From assembly GCA_019314375.1 (NCBI GenBank), contig JAFCZJ010000017.1:52543-116542 (forward strand): DNA of 64,000 nt. Reading direction: 5' to 3'. A program made the position numbers and the translations under genes. This document shows, piece after piece, positions 24,079 through 34,000 of this stretch; the stretch's first letter is position 1, and every line of letters begins with the position of its first letter. The notes beneath the pieces were generated by a model, which was given only the letters and a program-made list of their open reading frames with translations, ran no database searches and was not told the DNA's origin. This DNA comes from Deltaproteobacteria bacterium (lineage in GTDB: Bacteria > Myxococcota > B64-G9).

Positions 24079-25563
24079 TCAGGTCTTGGCGGCCACGGCA
24101 AACAGCGTGGTGCCGACAGGAAAATTCACCCGGTCCAGCATGGCGCGCTCGAAATCGAATACTCTTTTTAGCCAGCCGTTAAAAGGCTCGGGCGGCATGG
24201 TGGTGGTGTCGCTGGATCGTTGACCGGGCTTCACGCGAAATCGACGCAGAAAGCGAATCGGTGCCACGGCGTAAACCGAGCTGTGAAAATAGTGACCCAT
24301 GCGCTCCACGCGGAATCCAGCCACCTCAAGCTCACGCCGCAGGCTTTTGGCATCATAGCGCCTCAGATGCCCAAGCGCCTCGTCGTGCTGGCTCCAGAGC
24401 AACTTGTGGGCGGGTACGGTGATCACCAAATGGCCCCCGGGACGAAGTACGCGATGCGCCTCCTGCAAAGCCAACTCGGGTTCGGGAAGATGTTCGAGCA
24501 AATCAAGACTCGTCACCAAATCGAAAATCGCATCCGGGTGATCGACGGCCTCGGCGGCGCAATGCTCAACTCGCGACAAACCCCGGGCGCGGCAAAAAGC
24601 CACAGCCTGCTTGGACCCGTCGACCCCATAGACTTCACCTAAGTCCTCGATGAAAGACAAAAATCCACCGGTGCCACAACCCAAGTCCAAAATCCTGGGT
24701 TTGGAAACACCGATCGACTCGACCAGCTTGCGGGCCAGGGCGAACTTGCTTTGAAACCACCAGTGGCTGGTCTCCATCTCGTACATGAATCGGTATTCGT
24801 CGGGGCCCATGAGGTCGGAATGCCGCTGCACCGGGGTACAGTGCCAATTGCGGATACGCAAAATATCGACGAACAAACGGGCCGAGTCGGTGACCAGATT
24901 CACCTTGGAGCCGGACATATGGCGCCATGCCACAGGCCCTTCCTCCGCTCGATAACCCATCTTGTGGGCCAAATAGAGAATTTCCAAATCGAAGCTATAC
25001 CCGTTCAGGTAGGACCTTGAAAACAGGGGCTGGATGATCTCCCGACGAAACATCTTGAACCCACATTGGGGATCTGCCACCTGCTCGAAAAGAAAACGAT
25101 GCACCAGTTCGTTGTAAACCTGCCCCAAAAGCTTGCGATACCATTTGACCTGAAGCGGTCTCTCCCCGGCACCACGCACCCTGGAGCCGATGAAAAGATC
25201 AGCCTCTCCATTTTCCAACAAGGGCAGGTTGCGATCGATCTCTTCGGGCGCCACGGAGCCGTCCGCATCCATGAACAAGGCGATGGCACCCCGACTGGCC
25301 AGCAAGCCCCGCTTGACCGCGTAGCCTTTGCCCTCGTTCTTCTCGTTGATGACAAGCCGCAATCCGGAAAAATCCTGGGCGCTTCGCCGAACCACCTCGG
25401 CCGTTTCATCCCGCGAACCATCATCCACCACGATGATTTCCACCGGGTCCGGATGCGCCCGAGCCCAGGCTATCAATTCCTCCAAAAAGGAAGGCAACCG
25501 TCGGGCCTCGTTGTAAGCGGGCACCACGATGGACAAACTGGGCTTCAGATCAGCCTTGGACAT
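24079..25563 (-). CDS. GT2 glycosyltransferase fused to a SAM methyltransferase
   Basis: 494 residues. Residues 1-235 are a GT-A domain of family 2 (DPM/ALG5-like): SIVVPAYNEARRLP, IIVVDDGS, LFMDADGSV (DxD) and RVRGAGERPLQ; this subfamily transfers glucose or mannose to a polyprenyl phosphate. Residues 280-440 are a class I methyltransferase with ILDLGCGTGGFL and RPGGHLVITVP. The fusion could make and then methylate a lipid-linked sugar. No membrane helix is seen, in contrast to many DPM homologues, so it is a soluble, membrane-associated enzyme. SD AGAGG before the ATG. A LamG-like lipoprotein gene follows 29 nt later. Confidence 0.82.
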   Translation of the reverse strand: MSKADLKPSLSIVVPAYNEARRLPSFLEELIAWARAHPDPVEIIVVDDGSRDETAEVVRRSAQDFSGLRLVINEKNEGKGYAVKRGLLASRGAIALFMDADGSVAPEEIDRNLPLLENGEADLFIGSRVRGAGERPLQVKWYRKLLGQVYNELVHRFLFEQVADPQCGFKMFRREIIQPLFSRSYLNGYSFDLEILYLAHKMGYRAEEGPVAWRHMSGSKVNLVTDSARLFVDILRIRNWHCTPVQRHSDLMGPDEYRFMYEMETSHWWFQSKFALARKLVESIGVSKPRILDLGCGTGGFLSFIEDLGEVYGVDGSKQAVAFCRARGLSRVEHCAAEAVDHPDAIFDLVTSLDLLEHLPEPELALQEAHRVLRPGGHLVITVPAHKLLWSQHDEALGHLRRYDAKSLRRELEVAGFRVERMGHYFHSSVYAVAPIRFLRRFRVKPGQRSSDTTTMPPEPFNGWLKRVFDFERAMLDRVNFPVGTTLFAVAAKT

Positions 25564-25659
25564 GGCCTCTGCTTACCATCGACACTTCTTACTCGCAAGC
25601 CGGATGACCCATGGAATTCGGGCCATCGGACAAAACCGGCTTCAACAAAAATAATTTGG

Positions 25660-25690
25660 TTGACAGGGTCCACCCTGATTGTCTTATGCT
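25660..25690 (+). promoter_or_regulatory. Candidate sigma-70-type promoter
   Basis: TTGACA (25660-25665) and TATGCT (25685-25690) are separated by 19 nt, just upstream of the small-lipoprotein gene. The -35 is perfect; the spacing is 2 nt longer than ideal. Predicted from sequence only. Confidence 0.4.
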
Positions 25691-25744
25691 TCGCGCATTG
25701 GCAAGAGTAGTTTTCGTTTTCTGACTCACACTGGAGGAAAAACC

Positions 25745-25948
25745 ATGAAGACGTTGCAAAAAATCGGTGCTGTGATCCTGATGGCCGCCATGTTCGGCGG
25801 TTGTGCGTACGGTGGCGTGGCTGGCGTGGGCGACAAGGTCGTTATCACCCGCAATGACGCTTTCTTGTTCGGCGTGCTCCGTAAGGTCTACGTCTGCAAA
25901 GTGGCCGACAGCGGCGTGTCCGACTGCCAGACCAACGAATCCCCGTAA
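25745..25948 (+). CDS. Very small lipoprotein
   Basis: 67 residues. Signal MKTLQKIGAVILMAAMFGGC (lipobox FGGC, Cys20) is followed by a Gly-rich tether and about 40 residues with two Cys (VYVCKVADSGVSDCQT). GGAGG is well placed before the ATG; a longer frame from 25679 is not coding. It is preceded by a promoter candidate and followed by a terminator-like hairpin 36 nt after the stop, so it looks like a separately expressed abundant lipoprotein. No family recognised. Confidence 0.7.
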   Translation: MKTLQKIGAVILMAAMFGGCAYGGVAGVGDKVVITRNDAFLFGVLRKVYVCKVADSGVSDCQTNESP

Positions 25949-25957
25949 CGCGATTTG

Positions 25958-26434
25958 ATGGTTGCACTTATTGTGCATTCAAGGCCCCGGGTCCCTTATG
26001 GGACCTGGGGTTTTGTTCTGATGGCTTTGCTCTTTGTGTCGGCCTGCGAGCAGACCGGCACAAAAGGCACATCCGAAGAATCCGCCTCCGCTCCACTGGG
26101 TCTTCGACTGGAAGTCGAAGGACTCAAACCCATGGAAGCGGCGCTGCTCATCCGGCCCGCAGCCAAGGACGCCGCGGTGGTGGGCCCCATGTCAAGCCTG
26201 CTTGGGGTTTCCTTGAAGGCCTGCCGGAGCCAATTGACGAAGCTCAGCCCGGGCAAAACCCTCAGTCTTTCCTTTTGGGTTGAAGAGGGCAAAGTAGCGG
26301 CGTCTTTCGATGCCAAGCCAAATGAAGCACTCAAGACCTGCCTCTACGAACAGTTGCACGACAAGCTTCTGCCCACGCTCAAGCCGAACAAACGCGAAGT
26401 CGATCTCCAATTGCGCTGGGCTCAAACCCAGTAA
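25958..26434 (+). CDS. Lipoprotein of unknown function; start uncertain
   Basis: About 158 residues from the ATG at 25958. The signal would end in LLFVSAC, with Arg residues before a hydrophobic stretch. The mature part contains ALLIRPAAKDAAVV and SFWVEEGKVAASFDAKPNE; no family recognised. A strong hairpin with four T (25984-26013) sits inside this N-terminal coding region. Either the real start is ATG 26021, leaving a signal too short for export, or the hairpin is a terminator or attenuator read through for this gene. The next gene starts 12 nt later. Confidence 0.5.
   Translation: MVALIVHSRPRVPYGTWGFVLMALLFVSACEQTGTKGTSEESASAPLGLRLEVEGLKPMEAALLIRPAAKDAAVVGPMSSLLGVSLKACRSQLTKLSPGKTLSLSFWVEEGKVAASFDAKPNEALKTCLYEQLHDKLLPTLKPNKREVDLQLRWAQTQ
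25984..26013 (+). terminator. Terminator-like hairpin between two lipoprotein genes
   Basis: CCCCGGGTCCC (25984-25994) pairs over 11 bp (one G-T) with 25999-26009 around a TTAT loop and is followed by four T. It is well placed to end the small lipoprotein gene at 25948. It overlaps the 5' part of the next open frame, so it could act as an attenuator. Confidence 0.65.
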
Positions 26435-26446
26435 GAGGTATCCTCC

Positions 26447-26938
26447 ATGCGCCGCTTGATTTTTTGCCTCTTGCTCGTCCTCTGCCTGCCGGCCGCGAGC
26501 GCGGCCCAAGGATTGGACTTAGGCACCATTGAGGACAAATCGGCGCGAAAGGGCTTCGGTTGGGACCTGCAATTCGAAGCCGGCTACGCCCCTTTGGGCA
26601 ACCCAGCCTGGGACCCCGCCCTTTTCGGTCGACTACGCCTGGGCGGACTCTGGGTACACGAGCCCTGGTACTTCGCCGTGGGCGGCGTGCTGACCACCGG
26701 CGGCCTTGGGGAATTTGCAGGCGGCATGCAGGTGGAACTGACGCATCTGTGGACGGGATTTTGGGGACAACTCAGCCTGGAGGGCAATGAACGAAGCGAA
26801 CTCCAGGCCGGCTTCGGTTTCGGCTGGAGCATCGTGGGCATCGAGTTCATGCAATCCCCTCATCGTGCCGACGACTGGCTCTTTGCAGCCAAGATCCGAA
26901 TCCCCATCGGCGTGGCCCTCTTCGGACTCAACCATTAA
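26447..26938 (+). CDS. Outer-membrane beta-barrel-like protein
   Basis: 163 residues with a clear signal peptide (cleavage near AASA-AQG, about residue 20). The rest is rich in alternating hydrophobic/aromatic strands and Gly (LRLGGLWVHEPWYFAVGGVL, QLSLEGNERSELQAGFGFGW), consistent with a small outer-membrane barrel. No enzyme motif. SD AAGAGG is upstream; it follows the lipoprotein gene by 12 nt and is probably co-transcribed. Confidence 0.6.
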   Translation: MRRLIFCLLLVLCLPAASAAQGLDLGTIEDKSARKGFGWDLQFEAGYAPLGNPAWDPALFGRLRLGGLWVHEPWYFAVGGVLTTGGLGEFAGGMQVELTHLWTGFWGQLSLEGNERSELQAGFGFGWSIVGIEFMQSPHRADDWLFAAKIRIPIGVALFGLNH

Positions 26939-27111
26939 GGTCTCTTCCCGAGCATGTCCGCACGGACTGTGCGAATCCGCACAGGGAAAACCAAATACCG
27001 AAAAAACAATCGTCATAATTCCAAGGCATTCCTTTGCTCGATGGCTGGTACAGATCTTGCGTATAAGCGCCAACTGAACTTACTATCTTCACACGGAAGG
27101 ATTCACTCACC

Positions 27112-27927
27112 ATGAAGAAATTTCTCGCGATAAGCAGTAGCTTGATTCTGGCCCTGAGCCTATCGGTGGCCTGTGGCGATGGCGACAATGAAGGCACTGA
27201 CGCCGGCAACCAGGAAGATGCCGCCACGGATGACGCCGGTACCCAGGATGACGCCGGTACTCAGGATGACGCCGGTACTCAGGATGACGCCGGTACCCAG
27301 GATGACGCCGGTACCCAGGATGACGCCGGTACTCAGGATGACGCCGGTACCCAGGATGACGCAGGTACCGAAGAAGACGCGGGTACGGAAGACGGTGGAA
27401 GCACCGTGGATCCAGAGCAATGGGTGGGTTCGTCTTGCACCTGCGAGGGTGAAGGCTGCGAACAAATGACGGTTCCCCAGCCGGCCGGCGGTACCATCAT
27501 CGACTGCGATGAGGTACCCACGGACTGGACCGGTGCCGTGCTTGTCTGCATGCGCTCTTACCCCGGCGGTTTGGCCACGGCCACTTACTTCGCCAACGGT
27601 TACTGCGGCTTGATGGCCACGGCCTGCGAAGGGGCCAGCTTCATCTGCGATTCGGCGACCTTCGGCGACTACGTCGGCATGACGACCTGCCCGGCCGGCA
27701 CGGTCATGGTTTCCGACAGCCAGACCATCGAGGTCATGGGTCAAAGCGCCACCATCGACTCTAAAATGTGCATGCTCGGCTGCGAAGTTGAAGGCGACTG
27801 TCGCGCAGGCGAAAATGATCCGGTGCTCGAAGAGCCCAGCCAGTACACCTGCATCGACAAAGACGGGGTGAAGTTCTGCTGTGATCCCCGAGGCCTGACC
27901 GACGGCTACACGGCCCAAGCATTTTAG
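27112..27927 (+). CDS. Lipoprotein with (D/E)DAGT(Q/E) tandem repeats and Cys-rich domain
   Basis: 271 residues. A signal peptide ends in LSVAC. An Asp-rich linker of about 70 residues follows, built from a six-residue unit repeated nine times. A Cys-rich C-terminal domain (about 100-271) then contains SSCTCEGEGCEQM, GYCGLMATACEGASFIC, MCMLGCEVEGDC and KFCCDPRG. Asp/Ala/Gly/Thr linkers of this kind are common in surface lipoproteins of Myxococcota/Bradymonadota and probably act as a flexible tether. The disulfides would fit the thiol-redox genes in the region. GGAAGGATTCACTCACC precedes the ATG. Confidence 0.7.
   Translation: MKKFLAISSSLILALSLSVACGDGDNEGTDAGNQEDAATDDAGTQDDAGTQDDAGTQDDAGTQDDAGTQDDAGTQDDAGTQDDAGTEEDAGTEDGGSTVDPEQWVGSSCTCEGEGCEQMTVPQPAGGTIIDCDEVPTDWTGAVLVCMRSYPGGLATATYFANGYCGLMATACEGASFICDSATFGDYVGMTTCPAGTVMVSDSQTIEVMGQSATIDSKMCMLGCEVEGDCRAGENDPVLEEPSQYTCIDKDGVKFCCDPRGLTDGYTAQAF
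27229..27390 (+). repeat. 18-bp in-frame tandem repeat
   Basis: Seven nearly identical copies (27229-27354) of an 18-bp unit, GATGACGCCGGTACYCAG, plus two degenerate copies to 27390. The copies differ mainly at one wobble base (T/C), so they are recent. The unit is six codons, keeping frame; copy number can change without breaking the gene. Confidence 0.95.
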
Positions 27928-28043
27928 CCCCACCCTCCCTTTCTTTGCATCCCCGCCTGTCATAGAGTCTTAAAAAACAATCCGTAGACTAAATGGATGC
28001 TTCATGCGTCCATAGCAATCTCGAACCCACGCGGAGGTTGGAC

Positions 28044-31000
28044 ATGCGCCGGATGTCTATCTGTTTATTGAGCATTTTCGCCATGATGGCTATGGCTTGC
28101 AGCGCAAAGCAGGAAGCAAGAGACGCCCAGGTGGCGGTCCAGGAGCCGGTGAGCAAGCTCGCGGCCAAAGCAGCCCCCCCAAAAAAAACCCAAAAAACCC
28201 TGCCCAAAATCGAGCCCCCAAAGCCCTGGCCGCTCAAGGCCTGGACAGGCCAGAAGTCCGAGTCCTGGAAAGAAGTAAAAAAGCTGCTCGGCGAACAAAA
28301 AGTCCAAGCCGCGCTCAAAAAAGTCGAAGTCATGCTGGCCGAGGCCAAGACGAAAAACGACGGAGAAGAACAAACCCGTTGCCTGCTCAATCTGGTGCAG
28401 ATGCGCTCAGGCCTCCACGGCTATGAAAAGGCCGTGCGTTTCTTGCTGGAGCAGGAATGGCCAAAAGACCTCCTGAGCCAAACCGCGCTGAACCTCTACC
28501 ACGCCCAGGGGCTCATTCAATACACCCGCGCCTATTCCTGGGAGATCCGAAAACGCGAGCAGGTTCGGAGCAAAGGACCCGTGGATCTCAAGGCCTGGAC
28601 CATGGGACAAATATACGCCGAAGCCCATCGGGCCTTGGGGAGAGCCTGGCAACACCGCGAGCAATTGGGCAAAATCCCGGCCAAACAATTGGAAGAGTAC
28701 CTGCGCCTCAACAACTACCCCAGAGACATTCGCGGCAGCCTGAGAGACACCACGGCCTATCTCTGGGTGAGCCTGCTCAACGACAGCCAAGGATGGAGCC
28801 CGACCGAGTCCAACAGCGTGTACAACTTGGACTTGAAATCCCTCTTTGCAAACCAGGATTTGGGCAATCCATTGCACCCGATCCACCCCTTGCAGCGCAT
28901 CGCCGCCATCACCGCCGACCTGGAAAACTGGCATCGACAAGAGAATCGACCCGAGGCAGCCTTCGAAGCCCGTTTGGAGCGCCTTCGTGCTCTGCACCGC
29001 CACCTGAGCATGGATGAGGATCGCGGGGCCATCCGCGTCGAACTGAAAAAGAACCTACAGGGACTCAAGAAGCTTCCCTGGTGGTCTTTGGGCATGCACC
29101 AGCTTGCCCAGTTCACCCTGGCCGAACAAGACGCAGAGAAAAACATCCGGGCGCGAGCCATTGCAGCCGAAGGACTGGAGGCTTTCCCGGAAAGCCTGGG
29201 CGGCAAACGTTGCGAGTACTTGATCAAAAACATCGAACGACCGGGCTACCAACTATCGGCCATGGCCGCCGACGCCCCAAACAAGCCCTCCATCGAGCTG
29301 AGCTACAAAAACCTGAAGCGCATCTATTTCCGCGCCTATGTCTATGATCTCCCCGCCCAACTCAGAAAAAGCAAGGACTCCAACCTGCTGCCGGATTACC
29401 GGGAGATCCGAAGCTGGATGAAAAAGCGCAAAGCCGGGCATAGCTGGCAGGTGGATTTGAAAGCCACCCCTGACTTCAGCATGCATCGACGCATCATCAC
29501 GCCTCCAAAGATGAAACCCGGCGCCTGGATCATCGTCGCATCGGGGCAAGAAAAATTCGGCCGCACCGACAATCTCCTTCAGGCCGTACACATCTTAGTC
29601 AGCGATCTGGTCTTGGTCACCCAACGTGAGGGCAACACCTTAGACGCCATGCTCGTCTCCGGCGAGACCGGCCTGCCCGTCCCCGGCGCCAAGATGGTCC
29701 TTTATCGCACCGACTGGCGCCATGGACACCGTCCGACGAAAACCCTGCACCACTGCAAAAACGGTCATGCTCGCTTCAAGTTGAGCCAAAATCATTCACA
29801 GTTCGTCTTCGCCTCCAAAGGCGCGCAGATGGCGATCGATCCGAACTACGTCTATGGCTGGGGTCGCGACAGACCGAGAAAGACCACCTCGGCTCTCCTC
29901 TACACGGACCGAAGCATCTATCGGCCGGGCCAAAAAATTCACTTCAAGGCCGTGGTCTATTCGGGCCGGGCCGATCTGGGCAAGCTTTCAATCAGCCCGA
30001 AACGAAAGCTGCGCGTTCGACTGATGGACGCCAACTACCAGGAAGTGGACAAAATAGTTCTGACCAGCAACGAATTCGGCACGGCGGCCGGCTCCTTTCG
30101 AATCCCGACAGGCCGCGCCCTGGGTGCCTGGAGCCTGCGCGCCATCAACCACAGCCAGTCCATCCGAGTCGAGGAATACAAACGCCCCACCTTTGAGACC
30201 AAACTCTTAGAGCCCGAGCAGGCCCTGCGGTTAAACCAGCCGGCCGAAATCCAGGGGGAGGCCCGCTATTACTTTGGTCTGCCCGTCACCGAAGGACAGG
30301 TGGTTTGGCAGGTACGTCGAAATCCGGTCTATCCCTCATGGTGGTATTGGTGGGGCGGCATTTCCTCCCCCAACCGAAACCAAATGGTGGCCCAGGGCAC
30401 CTCCACCCTGGACGACGAAGGCAAGTTCACCATCCAATTCAAGCCGGAAGCAGACAAGCGCCTGGCCGACGACAAGCATTTGAGTTACCGCTACGCCGTA
30501 CACGCCGACGTCACCGATGAAGGCGGCGAGACCCGCGTCGCGGATCGCTCTTTCAGGCTGGGCTTTGTGGCAGTCGAAGCCCGCTTCGAAGCCAAAAAGG
30601 GCTTCGCCTTGGCAGGAAAGCCCAGCGCCTGGACCATGCATCGCTCCGACTTAGACGGCAGTCCGGCCGCGGGCGATGGAAATTGGCGCCTTCTTGCGCT
30701 CAAGCAAGCAAAACACTGTCTTTTGCCGGCCGACCAACCCCAGAATCCGCAGGGCTTGGACGAGACCTTCAAAAAATACATGAGTCCTGACGATCTGAAA
30801 CGCAAACGACACAGCCCTGGATACAATGCCCAGGCCGTGCTGCGAAGCTGGGCCGACGGCAAAGAGTTGGCCCGCGGAAAACTCAAGCACGATGCGGAAG
30901 GCAAGGCTGAAATCGAACTTGCAAGCCTGCCCGCAGGCGTCTATCGACTGCGCTATGAGACAAAAGACGACTACGGCAGCCCTTTCGATGCCCAGACCGA

Positions 31001-34000
31001 ATTCTTAGTCGGCGACCGCGACTTCGCCCCGGCCCTGCCCGCCATGCTGCTTATCGAATCACCCAAGGTCTCGGTGGGTGGAACAGCCCGCGTGCTGGCC
31101 ACCTCGGGCCTCGACGATCAGCCCCTATTCTACGAAATCCACCGAAATGGCGCCCACATTGAGCGTCATCAATACACGGCAGGCAAGGATCCGGCTCTCA
31201 TCGAGATCCCCATCAAGGCAGAGCATCGAGGCGGCTTCACGGTCATGCTCTGGCTGGTGCGCGACCACCAGTTCATCTCCATGCAGCGAAGCGTCTTCGT
31301 TCCCTGGGATGAAAAAAAGCTGAAGATCGAGTTTTCCACCTTCCGCGACAAGCTCAAGCCCGGCCAGACCGAGGAATGGACGATCAAGGTCAGCAAGACC
31401 ACGGGAACAGACGCGACCGTGCCGGCAGCCGAAATCCTCGCCTACATGTACGATCGCTCCCTGGACAGCTTCACGCCGCACAACCCATTTGATCCAATCC
31501 GCCTCTACCCCAATCGCTCAGGCGCGGCCCAGTGCGTGAGCACGCTGCGAACCGCCCGGCGAATCTGGATCGAAAGTCTGGGATTCAAGGGGCCCGGTTC
31601 CTATCCCAACCTGCAGATCGACGCCCTGAAGACCATCTCGGGCTATGCCTTGGGGGGCCCAGGATCACGCCATCAACGCATGGTGCGCGGACCCCTTGGA
31701 AACAATCGCCTTGCCGGCGACATGGTTGACGCGCCGCTGGCGGCGGCAGCAGAACCCGCCGAATCGAAAGATGCGCTGAGCGACGATGAAGACATCTCCG
31801 CGGGCGTGGGTCGGGCCGGAATCGCGGACAAGCGCAGCAAGGGCAAGGGCGGCGGCGGTGCCCGTCGGGCTCGGGAAGCCTCGGGCTTGCTTGAATCTCC
31901 AAGCACCGGCAGTCATGCCCCCGAAGCCCCGGCCCAAACCATGCGCACCAACTTCTCAGAGACCGCCTTCTGGCAACCCCAGCTTCGCACCGATCCCAAT
32001 GGCGAGGCCCGCATTGTTTTCACCGTGCCCGACAGCGTCACCTCCTGGAAGGTATGGCTGCATGCCATCACCAAGGACATGGCCTCGGGCTCGTTGATGA
32101 AAGAAGCGCAAAGCGTCAAGGAACTCATGGTGCGGCCCTACCTGCCCCGCTTTCTGCGAGAAGGTGACGAGGCTCGCATCAAGGTGGTGGTCAACAACGC
32201 ATCCAAGCGCAAAATCGAAGGCAAGCTGGACTTCGACATCATCGACCCGGAAAGCAAAAAGAGCCTGCTCGCCGAATTCGGACTTTCTTCGGACAAGGCG
32301 CAGGGACAGCCCTTCTCGGTGGAAGCGGGTGCCGGCACGAATTTGGAATTCATCGTCCACGCCCCGGCTCGGGTGGGCCAGGTGGCCATCCGGGTACAGG
32401 CTCGCTCCGGCGAGTTTTCAGACGGCGAATTGCGCCCCATTCCCCTCTTGCCCGGTCGCATGCACCTTTTCCAATCTCGCTTCGTGACCTTAAAAGACGC
32501 CGAACGACGAGAGCTGTTCTTTGAAGACCTGGCCAAAAACGACGATCCCAGTCGCGTCGACGAACAAATGGTGGTGACTTTGGACGGGCAGCTCTTCTAC
32601 CAGGTCCTCTCCGCCCTGCCCTACATGATCAACTATCCTTATGAATGCACCGAGCAAACCCTGAACCGCTTCGTGTCCACAGGCATTCTCTCTTCCATGT
32701 ACAAGGATTTTCCCGCCGTGGCCCGCATGGCCAAAAAATTATCGGCCCGCGACACACGCAACGAAGCCTGGAAAGCCGACGATGCCAACCGCAAGATGGC
32801 CCTGGAAGAAACCCCCTGGCTGCGCACAGCCAAAGGCGGCGGAGAGGACATCGGTGACCTGATCAAGGTCTTAGACCCGCGCATCGCCCGGGCGCAGAGA
32901 TATGCCTCCTTGGCCCGCTTGAAAAAAATGCAAAATTCCAACGGCTCATTCCCCTGGTTCTCCGGCGGCCCGCCCTCGGTCTACATGACGACTTATCTGT
33001 TGCATGGATTCGCCAAAGCCATGGAGTTCGGCGTGGACGTACCCAAAAACGTGGTGCGGCGTGCTTTCGGCTACCTGCACAGCCACTTCCTGCGCGAGAT
33101 CCTGGTCAACATGCGCAAGCACGACTGTTGCTGGGAAGCGGTGACCTTCCTCAACTACGTGCTTTCCAATTACCCGGATGCCTCCTGGCACGGGTTTTCC
33201 GAAGCCGAACGCAAGGAAATGCTGAACTTCAGCTTCAAGCATTGGAAGCAGCACGCGCCCTACCTGAAGGGCCAATTGGCGCTCACCCTGCATCGTGCCA
33301 AGCGGGCAAAACACGCCAAGCTGGTTTGGGCAAGCGTGATGGATTCGGCCCAGACGAAAAAAGATCAGGGCACCTTCTGGGCGCCCGAGGACCGGGCTTG
33401 GCTCTGGTACAACGACACCATCGAAACCCACGCCTTTGCCCTGCGCACCCTGATGGAACTGGAACCCAAAAACACCCAATCCGACGGCCTGGTTTTGTGG
33501 CTGCTCTTGAACAAGAAAATGAACCACTGGAAATCCACCCGGGCCACGGCCGAAGTCATTTATTCCCTGGCCCACTACCTGAAGGCCGAGGGGGCCTTAG
33601 GCGTAGAAGAACGCATCCACGTCACGGCCGGCGATGAAAGTCGCGACTACGTGTTCAAGCCCGACGAATTCACAGGCAAAGGCCAACAATGGGTCATTCC
33701 CGGCAAAGAGATCGTCCCTGAAAAAACCGCCAAGGTCATCGTGGAGAAGAAAACCAAAGGCTACCTCTTCGCCTCCGCCACCTGGCATTACTCCACCGAA
33801 AAAATGCCCACCGAGGCCCGGGGCGACGTCCTCCATGTCGAGCGCAGCTTCTTCAAGCGCATCAAAACCGCCGACGGCGCGGTCCTGGATCCGCTGACCG
33901 AAGGTGCCCAAATCAAGATAGGCGACGAAATCGAGGTGCAGTTGTCCATCCGGGCCAAAAGCCCCATGGAATACGTCCACCTCAGGGATCCAAGGGCCGC

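Noticed and set aside
26967..26984. Hairpin CTGTGCG/CGCACAG after the barrel-like gene as terminator
   Set aside because: The 7-bp stem is perfect but is followed by GGAAAACC, not a T run; role unclear.
27229..27390. CRISPR array in the 18-bp repeat
   Set aside because: No spacers; repeats are contiguous and in frame in a lipoprotein.
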